Shown here: positions 28,379-36,038 of the stretch, piece after piece
How positions within the stretch are numbered: position 1 is the first letter of the stretch
How the letters are laid out: the number at the start of each line of letters is the position of its first letter
The notes under the pieces: generated by a model
Database searches by the model: none
What the model was told of the DNA's origin: nothing
Seen by the model: the letters and a program-made list of their open reading frames with translations, nothing else
Translations under genes and position numbers: made by a program
Assembly (NCBI GenBank): GCA_029203105.1
Contig: CP119318.1
Coordinates: 2,866,501 to 2,930,500 of the forward strand
Reading direction: 5' to 3'
DNA: 64,000 nucleotides
Source: Candidatus Kaistia colombiensis
Lineage (GTDB): Bacteria > Pseudomonadota > Alphaproteobacteria > Rhizobiales > Kaistiaceae

Positions 28379-28978
28379 GCCAAAGGTGCGGGTAACCAAG
28401 CCCTGCACGCGTTCGAAAGCTGCCCTGGCGCCCTCGATCATCCGGGATTCTTCCGCATCGTCGAGGTCGACCGCGTCGAGCGCCTCGGTGAACGTCTTCC
28501 AGTGCAGGCCGCGTCCCTCTGGCGCGCCGGCGAGGTGGCGGGCGCCGAACTCTTCCGACAACCCGATCTTGCCGGCAGCCTTGATTAGGAAGGCGGCGCC
28601 GAGATTGGAGCCCTCGGCGACGTAGAGCCAGCCGAGCGCGGTCGGAATGTCGGCGGCGTCGTCGAACACCGGCTTTGTCGCCTCGGCCGGCGTCGCCACG
28701 CCGAGATCGGCGAAGTCCTGCTGGATGTCGCTAAGACGCCGGCGGCCACCCAGGTCGGGCAGAAGACGGTCGAGCGCGGGATTGGAATAGAGCGCGTCGA
28801 TGTCCCGGTGGAAGTCGTGTTGCACCGCCAGGAACATGGCGTAGCGCTCTTGGCTCTCGAAGGGCCTTCCGGCCATGATCGAACCATCCAGCCGCTCATG
28901 CGTCTCCCGCGTTTCCGCCTTCAGGATCTTGGCGCGGCTTGCGACGGGCGGGGGCACCAGATCGATCGTGTCGGACAT
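28376..28978 (-). CDS. Biliverdin-producing heme oxygenase
   Basis: The enzyme opens the porphyrin ring of heme to biliverdin, CO and iron. The 200-residue protein has the likely proximal heme ligand His27 in TRETHERLD and the distal-helix motif ALGWLYVAEGSNLGAAFL, as in the HemO/BphO class. It begins at ATG 28978. No bacteriophytochrome, heme receptor or ferric-uptake gene is adjacent, so iron scavenging and chromophore supply are both possible. It is a separate minus-strand unit; the preceding gene on that strand ends 155 bp upstream. Confidence 0.88.
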   Translation of the reverse strand: MSDTIDLVPPPVASRAKILKAETRETHERLDGSIMAGRPFESQERYAMFLAVQHDFHRDIDALYSNPALDRLLPDLGGRRRLSDIQQDFADLGVATPAEATKPVFDDAADIPTALGWLYVAEGSNLGAAFLIKAAGKIGLSEEFGARHLAGAPEGRGLHWKTFTEALDAVDLDDAEESRMIEGARAAFERVQGLVTRTFG

Positions 28979-29133
28979 GGCTGAGTCGTGCTCTCTCTTA
29001 AAGTTGACTTCTTCCCCTTGGTATCGCGCGTCGCGGTCCAGTCAAGTCCGTCCGTCGTCCCGCGGGCGGAGTGGGCGGTCGAAACCGCACAACGCCTGCG
29101 ATGCGGACTGGGATCTGATATCCACCGCTGCGG

Positions 29134-30321
29134 CTAGTTCGGTCGCCGGGGATCGTCTTCGAGTTCGCGATGGAAAGGACTTTCGCCCTTGCGCGCGAGG
29201 CTCCTGGACCATTTTTCGAGCCACCAGCCATACGGCGCCGGCCAGCCGGAAAAGTCGCCCGGTGCGGCGAGCTCCTGAAAGGCGTGCGCCGCCCAGCGCG
29301 GGTTGAAGAGCATCTGGCGGCCGAGCGCCACCATGTCGGCCTTGCCATCTTCCAGCAACTGGTTGGCGAAGGCGGCCGAGCGGATCAGGCCGACGGTCTG
29401 CACGGGAAGGCCGGTCGCGGTTCGGATCTGGTGCGCGAAGTCGGTCTGATAGCCGCTGCGTTGCGTCAGCGCGCTGTTCGCCACGCCCTGCACCATGTTG
29501 CCGCCGCTCGAGACGTCGAGCATGTCGACGCCGGCCCCCTTGAGCAACCGCGCCAGAACGAGACTGTCGTCCAGGGTCCATCCGCCCTCGATCCAGTCCG
29601 TGGCGGAGATGCGGGCGACGAGCGGGATCTCCGCCGGCATGGCCTCTCTCACGTCGCCGGCGATCTCGGCCGCAAGCCGCATCCGGTTCTCGAGGCTGCC
29701 GCCATAGGCATCGGTGCGGTGGTTCGCGAGCGGGCTCAGGAAGCTCTGGATCAGATAGCCATGGGCGAAATGCAGCTCGATCATCTTGAAGCCGGCGCGC
29801 ACGGCGCGCTGGGCGGCGGCGACGAAGTCGCTTCGCAGCGCCGCGATGTCATCGAGGCTCATGGCACGCGGCGTCTGCCAGCCCTCGGCAAAGGGGACGT
29901 CACTCGGTCCGATCGGTTGCCAGAGCCTCTCTCCGTCGGCGAGCGTGACGGGCGTCAGCGGCGCCCCGCCGGCCCAGGCCGGCTTTGCCGCCGCCTTCCG
30001 GCCGGCATGGTTCAACTGAATGCCCGGCACGGCCCCGAAGGACGCGATATGGGTCGCCAGGCGTGTCAGACCGGGAAGCTGGGCCTCGTCCCATATGCCA
30101 AGACAGCCATTGGAAATCCGCCCCTCGGGGCGGATGGCGGTCGCTTCCAGCCAGACCAGTCCGGTGCCGCCCATCGCGAAGCCGGCGTAGTGCGACATGT
30201 GGAAGTCCGACACGAGGCCGTCGCGCGCGCAATACATGCACATCGGCGACAGGGCGACGCGGTTGCGGATCGAGGCTCCCCGCAGGCGCCAGGGCGAGAA
30301 GAGGGGCGGTTGGGACATCAT
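29134..30321 (-). CDS. NADH:flavin oxidoreductase, Old Yellow Enzyme family (YqjM-like)
   Basis: An FMN-dependent ene-reductase with TIM-barrel fold, 395 residues. Cys28 in SPMCMY matches the redox-tuning Cys of the YqjM subclass. The substrate-binding HxxH pair is in ELHFAHGYL, followed by the family pattern QSFLSPLANHRTDAYGGSLE. The C-terminal phosphate-binding region includes MVALGRQMLFNPRWA. It is the last gene of the minus-strand gentisate operon, 85 bp after the hydroxylase. It might reduce an unsaturated intermediate such as an enone acid, but its substrate cannot be read from sequence. A second ATG three bases on is an alternative start. Confidence 0.88.
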   Translation of the reverse strand: MMSQPPLFSPWRLRGASIRNRVALSPMCMYCARDGLVSDFHMSHYAGFAMGGTGLVWLEATAIRPEGRISNGCLGIWDEAQLPGLTRLATHIASFGAVPGIQLNHAGRKAAAKPAWAGGAPLTPVTLADGERLWQPIGPSDVPFAEGWQTPRAMSLDDIAALRSDFVAAAQRAVRAGFKMIELHFAHGYLIQSFLSPLANHRTDAYGGSLENRMRLAAEIAGDVREAMPAEIPLVARISATDWIEGGWTLDDSLVLARLLKGAGVDMLDVSSGGNMVQGVANSALTQRSGYQTDFAHQIRTATGLPVQTVGLIRSAAFANQLLEDGKADMVALGRQMLFNPRWAAHAFQELAAPGDFSGWPAPYGWWLEKWSRSLARKGESPFHRELEDDPRRPN

Positions 30322-30406
30322 CGCGATTGCCGTCCGTGAAAATGGCGGAAGCGCCGCGCCGGATGTGCCGGCACGGCGCTGGATGCGTGCGGGATAGGGG
30401 CGGCGG

Positions 30407-31639
30407 TCAGCCCACGAGATCTTCGCTGTATTTGCGCGTCATCGGTACTTCGCCGGCGTTGTTGTTCTGGCCGCCATAGAGCCAGTCGACGGCGTCATAC
30501 CATTCCTCGTCGGTCTTCGAGCGCATGATGGTGTTGCGCAGTTCGGCATGAGCGCCGGCGGGATGATAGATGTTGTCGCCGATCCAGCGCGACTGCAGCT
30601 GCACGCGCGCCGTGCGCATCTGGCGCTTGCCGATATAGCTCTGGATGGCGCGCTCGATATCGCCGGCGGCGGCTTCGAGCTCGACGCCGATGCAGACGGC
30701 GTCCTCCATCGCCATGCAGGCGCCCTGGGCGAAATACTGCATCATCGGGTGGGCGGCGTCGCCGAGCAGGACGACCCGGCCGTCGGACCATGTCTGGATC
30801 GGATCGCGGTCGCAGAGAACCCAGAGCTTCCAGTTCTGGCCGTGCTCGATGATCTTCTGCGCCTGCGGGTGGATGTGGCGGAAGCCGCGCAGGACCTCCT
30901 CATGCGTCACCGACAGGCCGGCGACCGGCTCGGGCGCGTCGTTGTGATAGGTGACGACGAGGTTGAACACTTTCCAGCCCGAAAGCGGGTAGTGGACGAT
31001 GTGGCATTTCGGGCCGGCCCACAGCGTCGCCGCGTTCCAGCGCAGATCTTCCGGCATCAGTTCGGTCGGAATCACCGAGCGATAGGTGGTGTGGCCCGAG
31101 ACGCGCGGCGGACCGTCATTCGCGACCTTCTTGCGCATGTTCGACCACAGGCCGTCGGCGCCGATCAGCATGCGTCCGGTGATGCGCTCGCCCGTCGACA
31201 GGATCGCCGTGACGGAGCCGCCGTCCTGATCATAGTCGACGACGTCCGAATTGGTGCGCAGATCGACGAGCGGGTGTTCGCGGCAGGCGCGCAGGAAGAC
31301 GCTGAACAGGTCGCCGCGATGGATCACCGCATAGGGGTTGCCGAAACGCTGGCGGAAGCGGTCGCCGAGCGGGATGTTGGCGATCTCCGTCGCCGACATG
31401 GCATCCATCAGGCGCAGGCTGTCGACATAGACGGCCATGTTGCGCGCGATCTCGCCGACGCCGAGCGTATCGAAGGCATGGAACGCGTTCGGGCCGAGCT
31501 GGATGCCGGCGCCGATTTCGCCGAGCTCGGGCGCCTTTTCAAGCACGATCGATGCGAAGCCGCGATGAGCGAGGCCGATGGCCGTGGCCAGGCCGCCGAT
31601 GCCGCCGCCGGCGATGAGGATAGGCAGGTCTTGAGACAT
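30407..31639 (-). CDS. 3-hydroxybenzoate 6-hydroxylase (FAD-dependent monooxygenase)
   Basis: A single-component flavoprotein monooxygenase predicted to convert 3-hydroxybenzoate to gentisate with NADH and O2. It has the FAD motif GGGIGGLATAIGLA at the N-terminus, the DG motif in LIGADGLWSNMR, and the GD motif in VLLGDAAHPMMQYFAQGACM. Its 410 residues and operon context (gentisate dioxygenase, isomerase, hydrolase) favour 3-hydroxybenzoate over salicylate as substrate. ATG at 31639 is chosen because AAAGG is then 7 nt away; ATG at 31645 would leave almost no spacing. Salicylate 5-hydroxylation is excluded because that is a multi-component Rieske system. Confidence 0.85.
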   Translation of the reverse strand: MSQDLPILIAGGGIGGLATAIGLAHRGFASIVLEKAPELGEIGAGIQLGPNAFHAFDTLGVGEIARNMAVYVDSLRLMDAMSATEIANIPLGDRFRQRFGNPYAVIHRGDLFSVFLRACREHPLVDLRTNSDVVDYDQDGGSVTAILSTGERITGRMLIGADGLWSNMRKKVANDGPPRVSGHTTYRSVIPTELMPEDLRWNAATLWAGPKCHIVHYPLSGWKVFNLVVTYHNDAPEPVAGLSVTHEEVLRGFRHIHPQAQKIIEHGQNWKLWVLCDRDPIQTWSDGRVVLLGDAAHPMMQYFAQGACMAMEDAVCIGVELEAAAGDIERAIQSYIGKRQMRTARVQLQSRWIGDNIYHPAGAHAELRNTIMRSKTDEEWYDAVDWLYGGQNNNAGEVPMTRKYSEDLVG

Positions 31640-31724
31640 GAGCATACCTTTCCGGTCGGTAGTGGTGCTGCACTACCGCGGTCATGAAGTTCGGTTCAGG
31701 CGCCCTGGCGCCGCGGATTTGGGG

Positions 31725-32363
31725 CTATTCGGCGTCCGGTTGGCCGTCGGGCGCCGCGCTGGCGAAAGCTTCCAGGGCCTCGCAGGCGGCGCGGATCTCC
31801 GCCAGGCGGCGCAGGTCCGTTATGTCGACGCCGAAGCGATCCGCCGAGGCGAGCTGCGGGATCAGGCAGATGTCGGCGAGACCAGGCGCATCGCCGAAGG
31901 TGAATGCGCCGCCATGCGTCTGTGCCGCAGCGAGCGCCTCGCAGGCCTCGAGGCCGGGACGCAGCCAGAGGGCGCACCAGGTGTTCTTCTCGGCCTGGTC
32001 GGCGCCATAGCGGCCTTCCAGCGCGGCGAGGACGCGCAGGTTCTGTAGCGGATGCATGTCGGCGGCGATCATCTGGGCGAAGGCGCGCACCTCGGCCCTG
32101 GCGAATGGCGCGTCGGGCAGCAGGCGCGCTCCGGCCTGCGTTTCGTCGAGCCATTCGATGATGGCGAGCGACTGGGTCAGAACCTTGCCGTCCACCTCGA
32201 GCGCCGGCACCAGACCTTGCGGGTTCAGCGCAAGATAGGCTTCGGCGCGCTGTTCCTTGCGCCGCAAATGCACGGGCCGGAACTCATAGCTCAGGCCCTT
32301 CAGGTTGAAGGCGATGCGACAGCGCCAGGCTGCCGAACTGCGGAAATAGCCGTGAAAGATCAT
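31725..32363 (-). CDS. Maleylpyruvate (or maleylacetoacetate) isomerase, zeta-class GST
   Basis: A glutathione-dependent cis-trans isomerase of 212 residues. The N-terminal thioredoxin-like half has FHGYFRSSAAWRCRIAFNLKG with the catalytic Ser-Ser pair and NPQGLVPALEVDG before the cis-Pro glutathione site. The C-terminal half has the helical zeta-GST domain with DICLIPQLASADRFGVD. In the gentisate pathway it would turn maleylpyruvate into fumarylpyruvate. Its ATG overlaps the upstream hydrolase stop by 4 bp. A second, unrelated isomerase candidate lies two genes upstream in the same operon. Confidence 0.87.
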   Translation of the reverse strand: MIFHGYFRSSAAWRCRIAFNLKGLSYEFRPVHLRRKEQRAEAYLALNPQGLVPALEVDGKVLTQSLAIIEWLDETQAGARLLPDAPFARAEVRAFAQMIAADMHPLQNLRVLAALEGRYGADQAEKNTWCALWLRPGLEACEALAAAQTHGGAFTFGDAPGLADICLIPQLASADRFGVDITDLRRLAEIRAACEALEAFASAAPDGQPDAE

Positions 32364-33061
32364 GACTCGGCCTTGGAAATCGCCAGTTCGACATCGGCAA
32401 GCCCGGTGATGGAGCCGCGAAGCACGTCGCCGGCGACGACCGCGCCTACTCCGGCCGGGGTGCCGGTGAAGATCAGGTCGCCCGGCTGCAGGTGATAGTA
32501 GTGCGACAGGTGCGAGACGATCTCGGGCACATTCCAGACCAGGTCATCGAGATGCGCCGCCTGCCGGCGTTCGCCATTGACGTCGAGGACGATTTCCTGC
32601 GGGCCGATTTCGGCGAAAGCCGTGGCGCGGGTGATCGGCGCCATGATGGTCGATTGCTCGAAGTTCTTGCCGAAATCCCAGGGGCGGCTCTTGGCGCGGG
32701 CGTTCAGCTGCAGGTCGCGCCGGGTCATGTCGAGGCCGCAGGCATAACCGAAGATCGCCGCCGAGGCGGCGTCGACCGGGACCTTGAAGGCGGGCGCGCC
32801 GATCGCGATGACGAACTCCATCTCGTAATGGTAGTTCGCGGTGCCGGGCGGGTAGGCGATCGTGGCGCCGGTCTGGACCAGCGACTGCGCGTCCTTGAGG
32901 AAGTAGAACGGCTCCTCGCGATCGACCTCGACGCCCATTTCCTTGGCGTGCTCGGCGTAGTTCCGGCCAACGCAGAAGATGCGGTGAACCGGATAGAGGC
33001 TGTCTTCGCCCGTGACCGGAACGGCCGGGTATTGCGGGTCGGCAAAAAGACGATTGCTCAT
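32360..33061 (-). CDS. Fumarylpyruvate hydrolase (FAH family)
   Basis: A metal-dependent C-C hydrolase predicted to split fumarylpyruvate into fumarate and pyruvate, the last step of gentisate catabolism. The 233 residues show RIFCVGRNYAEHAKEMG at the N-terminus, the metal-ligand region HYEMEFVIAIG with paired glutamates, and GYACGLDMTRRDLQ, then FTGTPAGVGAV. It is of the short FAH type. It sits 15 bp after the preceding gene and overlaps the zeta-GST gene by 4 bp. Confidence 0.88.
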   Translation of the reverse strand: MSNRLFADPQYPAVPVTGEDSLYPVHRIFCVGRNYAEHAKEMGVEVDREEPFYFLKDAQSLVQTGATIAYPPGTANYHYEMEFVIAIGAPAFKVPVDAASAAIFGYACGLDMTRRDLQLNARAKSRPWDFGKNFEQSTIMAPITRATAFAEIGPQEIVLDVNGERRQAAHLDDLVWNVPEIVSHLSHYYHLQPGDLIFTGTPAGVGAVVAGDVLRGSITGLADVELAISKAES

Positions 33062-33076
33062 GGAAGGTGCCTTTTC

Positions 33077-33733
33077 TCAATAATCGGATCGGCCATGGGC
33101 CAGGGGTGCTGCGGCCAGGGCCTGCAAGTCGGTCGGGAGGTTGACGGGAGAGCTCAGGCGCTCGGACAGCAGCCGAACGTGGAAATCCCGCGGAAAATCG
33201 CGCGGGCTGGCGCCGTTGCGGAGGTCGAGGGCACGCAGCCAGACCTGTTTGGCGCGCAGCCAGGGCGCATGTCGGGCGGTCGGCAAAGCCGCGTAGGGCA
33301 GGGGCCCGTCCCAAGCCTCGGCCGAAAGGTCCCGCCATTCGACGTTCAGATGCACCGCGGCGTGATCGACGAGGTGGCGCAGCGCACTGGCGGGCAGTGT
33401 CGCGCCATCCTCGATCTCCGCCTCGCGCTGGCCGGCGTGTTCGTAGAGCGCAATCGCCGCCCCCGTGCGGGCCGCCTCGACCGCGCGCGCCAGCATTCTG
33501 GCGTGATAGGCGGTGGCGGCGATCACATGGCGCCGGGTCCAACCTGCGACCGCGCTGTCCGCCCCCAGCTCGCTGTCGCGCAACTCGTTCAGCTTGCGCG
33601 CGAAATAGGCGGTGCCGCGACGGGCCCAGTCCAGTTCCTGCGCCGGAGCCTCGGCGGCGTCGTAGCGCGCCCCGAGGCCCTGGCGCCGGCGCAGCGATGC
33701 ACGCGCCGCCTCCAGCGTGCTCGCGTCAGGCAT
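33077..33733 (-). CDS. DinB/maleylpyruvate isomerase N-terminal-like protein (possible second maleylpyruvate isomerase)
   Basis: A 218-residue helical protein that looks like the DinB-superfamily fold of mycothiol-dependent maleylpyruvate isomerases. It has an N-terminal helix with an aspartate- and tryptophan-containing turn, then TRRHVIAATAYHARMLARAV, and a His-rich segment RHLVDHAAVHLNVEWRDL that could supply metal ligands. Position inside the gentisate operon, overlapping the dioxygenase stop by 8 bp, supports an isomerase role. Mycothiol is an actinobacterial thiol and is not expected here, so it would have to use glutathione or no thiol. The family call is by pattern and moderately sure; the activity is inference. 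Confidence 0.62.
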   Translation of the reverse strand: MPDASTLEAARASLRRRQGLGARYDAAEAPAQELDWARRGTAYFARKLNELRDSELGADSAVAGWTRRHVIAATAYHARMLARAVEAARTGAAIALYEHAGQREAEIEDGATLPASALRHLVDHAAVHLNVEWRDLSAEAWDGPLPYAALPTARHAPWLRAKQVWLRALDLRNGASPRDFPRDFHVRLLSERLSSPVNLPTDLQALAAAPLAHGRSDY

Positions 33734-34793
33734 CCTGACCTTCCACCCAGCTGCGGTCGAAGTTCAGACGTTCGATGATCGGCGCATCCGAGAAACGGAA
33801 GAGGTCGAAGCCGGTTTCGGCCTCGAGCGACCAGGCGACCCAGGACGGCACGACGAAGATATCGCCCTTCTCGACCCGGTGGGTGACATCGCCGAGCACG
33901 ATCTGGCCGCGCCCGTCGAACACTTGGAACACCGAGCCTCCGACGTCGCGGCGCAGCGGCGTCTTGGTGCCTTCGCGCAGGCGGTGGAACTCGGCGCGGA
34001 TCGTCGGCATCACGTCGCCACCGGTGGTGGGGTTGGTATAGCGGATCGCGGCATGGCCTGGTGCCACGGTGGCCGGCACGCCTTCCTCTTCGAGCAGCAG
34101 CTGTTCGGTCAGGGCGCGGTCGGTGTGCTCCCAGCGATAGGCGCAGAGCGGCGACGAGACCGTGTTCTGCAGGCTCGATAGGGGACGAAGTCCCGGATGG
34201 GACCAGAGCCGCTCACCGCGCGAGAATTGCGGCGTGGCGTAGTCGGTCACGCGGTCGGAGCCGAACTCGAAGAAACCGACGTCGTTCTGGTAGCTGAAGG
34301 GGATGTCGAGCCCGTCGATCCAGGCCATCGGCTGGTCCGTATCGTTATGGTGGCCGTGGAAGTGCCAGCCGGGCGTCAGCAGGAAGTCGCCGCGGCTCAT
34401 GCGCACCGGGTCGCCGTTGACGACCGTCCACACGCCCTCGCCCTCGACGACGAAGCGGAAGGCATTCTGCGAATGACGGTGTTCGGGCGCCGTTTCGCGC
34501 GGACCGAGATACTGGATCGCGCACCACAGCGTCGGCGTGATGTAGGTATGTCCGCCGAGGCCGGGATTGGCGAGGCCGAGCGCGCGGCGTTCGCCGCCGC
34601 GGCCAACCGGCACCAGATCGCCGGAGCGCTTCGCCATCGGGTACAGCTCGGCCCAGCGCCACAACCAGGGTTGCGCCTGCGGCCTGGGGTGGCGCGGCAT
34701 CAACCCGCCAAGCTGCGTCCAGAGCGGCTTGATGTGATTGCGATCGAAATCCGCGTAGAGCTGCTGGAGCTCGGGCGTATCTTCGGGCTGCAT
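33726..34793 (-). CDS. Gentisate 1,2-dioxygenase
   Basis: A bicupin Fe(II) dioxygenase that opens gentisate to maleylpyruvate. The 355-residue protein has the N-terminal cupin with ETAPEHRHSQNAFRFVVEG, supplying the iron-binding histidines, and TPGWHFHGHHN. The second cupin is around residues 230-340 with VFQVFDGRGQIVLG. ATG at 34793 has a strong AGGAGG site. It is the first gene of the minus-strand operon. Two palindromes lie in the 140 bp upstream, one overlapping a likely -10 element, so expression is probably controlled by the nearby MarR protein. Confidence 0.92.
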   Translation of the reverse strand: MQPEDTPELQQLYADFDRNHIKPLWTQLGGLMPRHPRPQAQPWLWRWAELYPMAKRSGDLVPVGRGGERRALGLANPGLGGHTYITPTLWCAIQYLGPRETAPEHRHSQNAFRFVVEGEGVWTVVNGDPVRMSRGDFLLTPGWHFHGHHNDTDQPMAWIDGLDIPFSYQNDVGFFEFGSDRVTDYATPQFSRGERLWSHPGLRPLSSLQNTVSSPLCAYRWEHTDRALTEQLLLEEEGVPATVAPGHAAIRYTNPTTGGDVMPTIRAEFHRLREGTKTPLRRDVGGSVFQVFDGRGQIVLGDVTHRVEKGDIFVVPSWVAWSLEAETGFDLFRFSDAPIIERLNFDRSWVEGQDA

Positions 34794-34842
34794 CGCGTCA
34801 GTTCCTCCTGCATTTCCCGTCTTGCGAGGCGCGCCAAAGTAA

Positions 34843-34867
34843 TCCCAAGGAAGTAGCTTCCTTGGGA
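34843..34867. promoter_or_regulatory. Perfect 11-bp inverted repeat in the leader of the gentisate operon
   Basis: Arms TCCCAAGGAAG (34843-34853) and CTTCCTTGGGA (34857-34867) flank the trinucleotide TAG. The element is 50-74 bp upstream of the gentisate dioxygenase start, downstream of the likely promoter, so it would lie in the mRNA leader. It could be an operator or an RNA hairpin. The 0.66-kb gap 34794-35454 holds this, a second palindrome, promoter-like repeats and a truncated gene start, but no intact gene. Confidence 0.55.
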
Positions 34868-34910
34868 AAGAAAAGAACGGAAAATTGGCGCCCCCATCCT
34901 CCAGGGTGAA

Positions 34911-34943
34911 TTAGACAGTATACTGCCTAAATTGGAGTGTCAA
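34911..34943 (-). promoter_or_regulatory. Gentisate operon promoter with 20-bp palindromic operator
   Basis: TTAGACAGTATACTGCCTAA (34911-34930) is palindromic except for one position pair. On the minus strand a perfect TTGACA (complement of 34938-34943) is followed after 15 bp by TATACT (complement of 34917-34922), which lies inside the palindrome. A bound regulator would cover the -10 element. The size and symmetry suit a MarR dimer. Confidence 0.55.
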
Positions 34944-35296
34944 TGTCGGGTGAGCGTCCCGTTGATGGTCGCGGGCGCAGGCCGACGATTTTGCGTCCGT
35001 GATCGGCGAATTGGGGAGGGTGATCTGGGATGCCTCGCTATCGAATGCCCGGATTTGGGGCCGATTCGCGTTGCGGCGACAATGCGCGGCTATTGATCAG
35101 CTCACCTACATTTGAGGGGGCGATGCGAAAAGCCCGATCACCACGACAGGGTGAGTGCAACTGCAGGATTTGTGGAATGTCGGACTGCAATCGGCCTGCG
35201 AAATGAGCTCGCCTGGCTATGGAGACGCCCTTTTGGCGTGCGTGACGCGAATCCTTGCTTCTATGCGTCGATTGGCGGCCGGCGTAGCCACAATCG

Positions 35297-35350
35297 ATTG
35301 ACAGTATACCCCGCAATCAATATTGACAGCATACCATCTATATGAATACT
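35297..35350 (+). promoter_or_regulatory. Promoter-like region with two direct repeats resembling the gentisate operator
   Basis: ATTGACAGTATACC (35297-35310) and ATTGACAGCATACC (35322-35335) differ by one base and recur every 25 bp. They share GACAGTATAC with the palindrome at 34911. Each includes a perfect -35 hexamer TTGACA; the second is followed after 16 bp by AATACT. They face the plus strand, where only a truncated gene start remains at 35424. Confidence 0.45.
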
Positions 35351-35423
35351 GATTAGTGATTGGAGGCGGGGAGGACGCTTTTCAGCGCCTCGCCTCATCG
35401 CGCCGATATGTTTGGGAGGACCT

Positions 35424-35474
35424 ATGGCCGCTGTTACCCCCGGATTGGACGCCTCTACTCGTCGACCTGTTTGA
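35424..35474 (+). pseudogene. Truncated gene start (16 codons) with strong ribosome site
   Basis: ATG at 35424 is preceded by GGGAGGA at ideal spacing and by the promoter-like repeats at 35297-35350. The frame reads MAAVTPGLDASTRRPV and then stops, running into the 3' end of the convergent marR gene. The well-formed initiation region suggests the 5' remnant of a lost gene, perhaps a transporter of the catabolic island. A short leader peptide is the alternative. Confidence 0.35.
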
Positions 35475-35919
35475 TGGGGGCCGAGGTGATGTCGTTGTTC
35501 AGCTCGACGATGCGGGTCAGCAGTTTCAGGAACTGCTCCCTTTCTTCGCGGCTGAGAACGCCGACGATGCGGTTTTGCACGCGTGTGACGGCGTCTTCGC
35601 AATCCCGCAGAAGCTGACGACCTTGATCCGTCAAAGAAATCAGCTTCTGGCGGCGATCGTGGGGGCTGGGGTCGCGCCGGATCAAGCCGCGCTTCTCGAG
35701 CCGGTCCAGAATGCTTCCGATCGTCGAACGATCGTAGGCGATCATGCTCGAGAGCCGCGTCGCATCGGTCTGGTCATGGGCTTCGATGGCCGACAAGGCG
35801 GCGTATTGAACCGGCGTCAGGGCGAATTCGGCGCACTCATCCAGAAAGATCGCCCAGGAGATCTGGTGCGCGCGGCGGATGAGATGGGCCGGTTTTGCAT
35901 AGAGGGCCTCAAGGGACAT
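35455..35919 (-). CDS. MarR-family transcriptional regulator
   Basis: A 154-residue winged-helix regulator. The DNA-binding domain is around residues 40-100, with TPVQYAALSAIEAH, recognition-helix region IAYDRSTIGSILDRLEKRGL and the wing IRRDPSPHDRRQKLISLT. ATG at 35919 has a GGAG site 7 nt upstream; an extended reading from 35982 lacks one. It separates the gentisate operon from the divergent SDR/flavoprotein operon and is the best candidate to bind the palindromes at 34911 and 34843. MarR proteins commonly answer to aromatic acids, so 3-hydroxybenzoate, gentisate or an upstream compound could be the ligand. Confidence 0.88.
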   Translation of the reverse strand: MSLEALYAKPAHLIRRAHQISWAIFLDECAEFALTPVQYAALSAIEAHDQTDATRLSSMIAYDRSTIGSILDRLEKRGLIRRDPSPHDRRQKLISLTDQGRQLLRDCEDAVTRVQNRIVGVLSREEREQFLKLLTRIVELNNDITSAPIKQVDE

Positions 35920-36038
35920 GGTCTTCTCCGGGCGGGCTGAGCGCGATGTATTTGTAGGTTTACTGAACATTTCTGGCATCACCGACCTTGAAAATTCAAG
36001 CGATAATCGGCGGGCGGGAAAAGTCGAGGAAAGAATTG

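Noticed and set aside
28376..28978. The possibility that the heme oxygenase belongs to a phytochrome light-sensing operon.
   Set aside because: No histidine-kinase or PHY/GAF-domain gene is adjacent in the window.
29170..30339. A 389-codon plus-strand frame opposite the Old Yellow Enzyme gene.
   Set aside because: The minus-strand frame has all family motifs and the plus-strand one shows only composition-driven sequence.
35112..35345. A 77-codon plus-strand frame between the gentisate and marR genes.
   Set aside because: No ribosome site and it runs through the operator-like repeats at 35297 and 35322.
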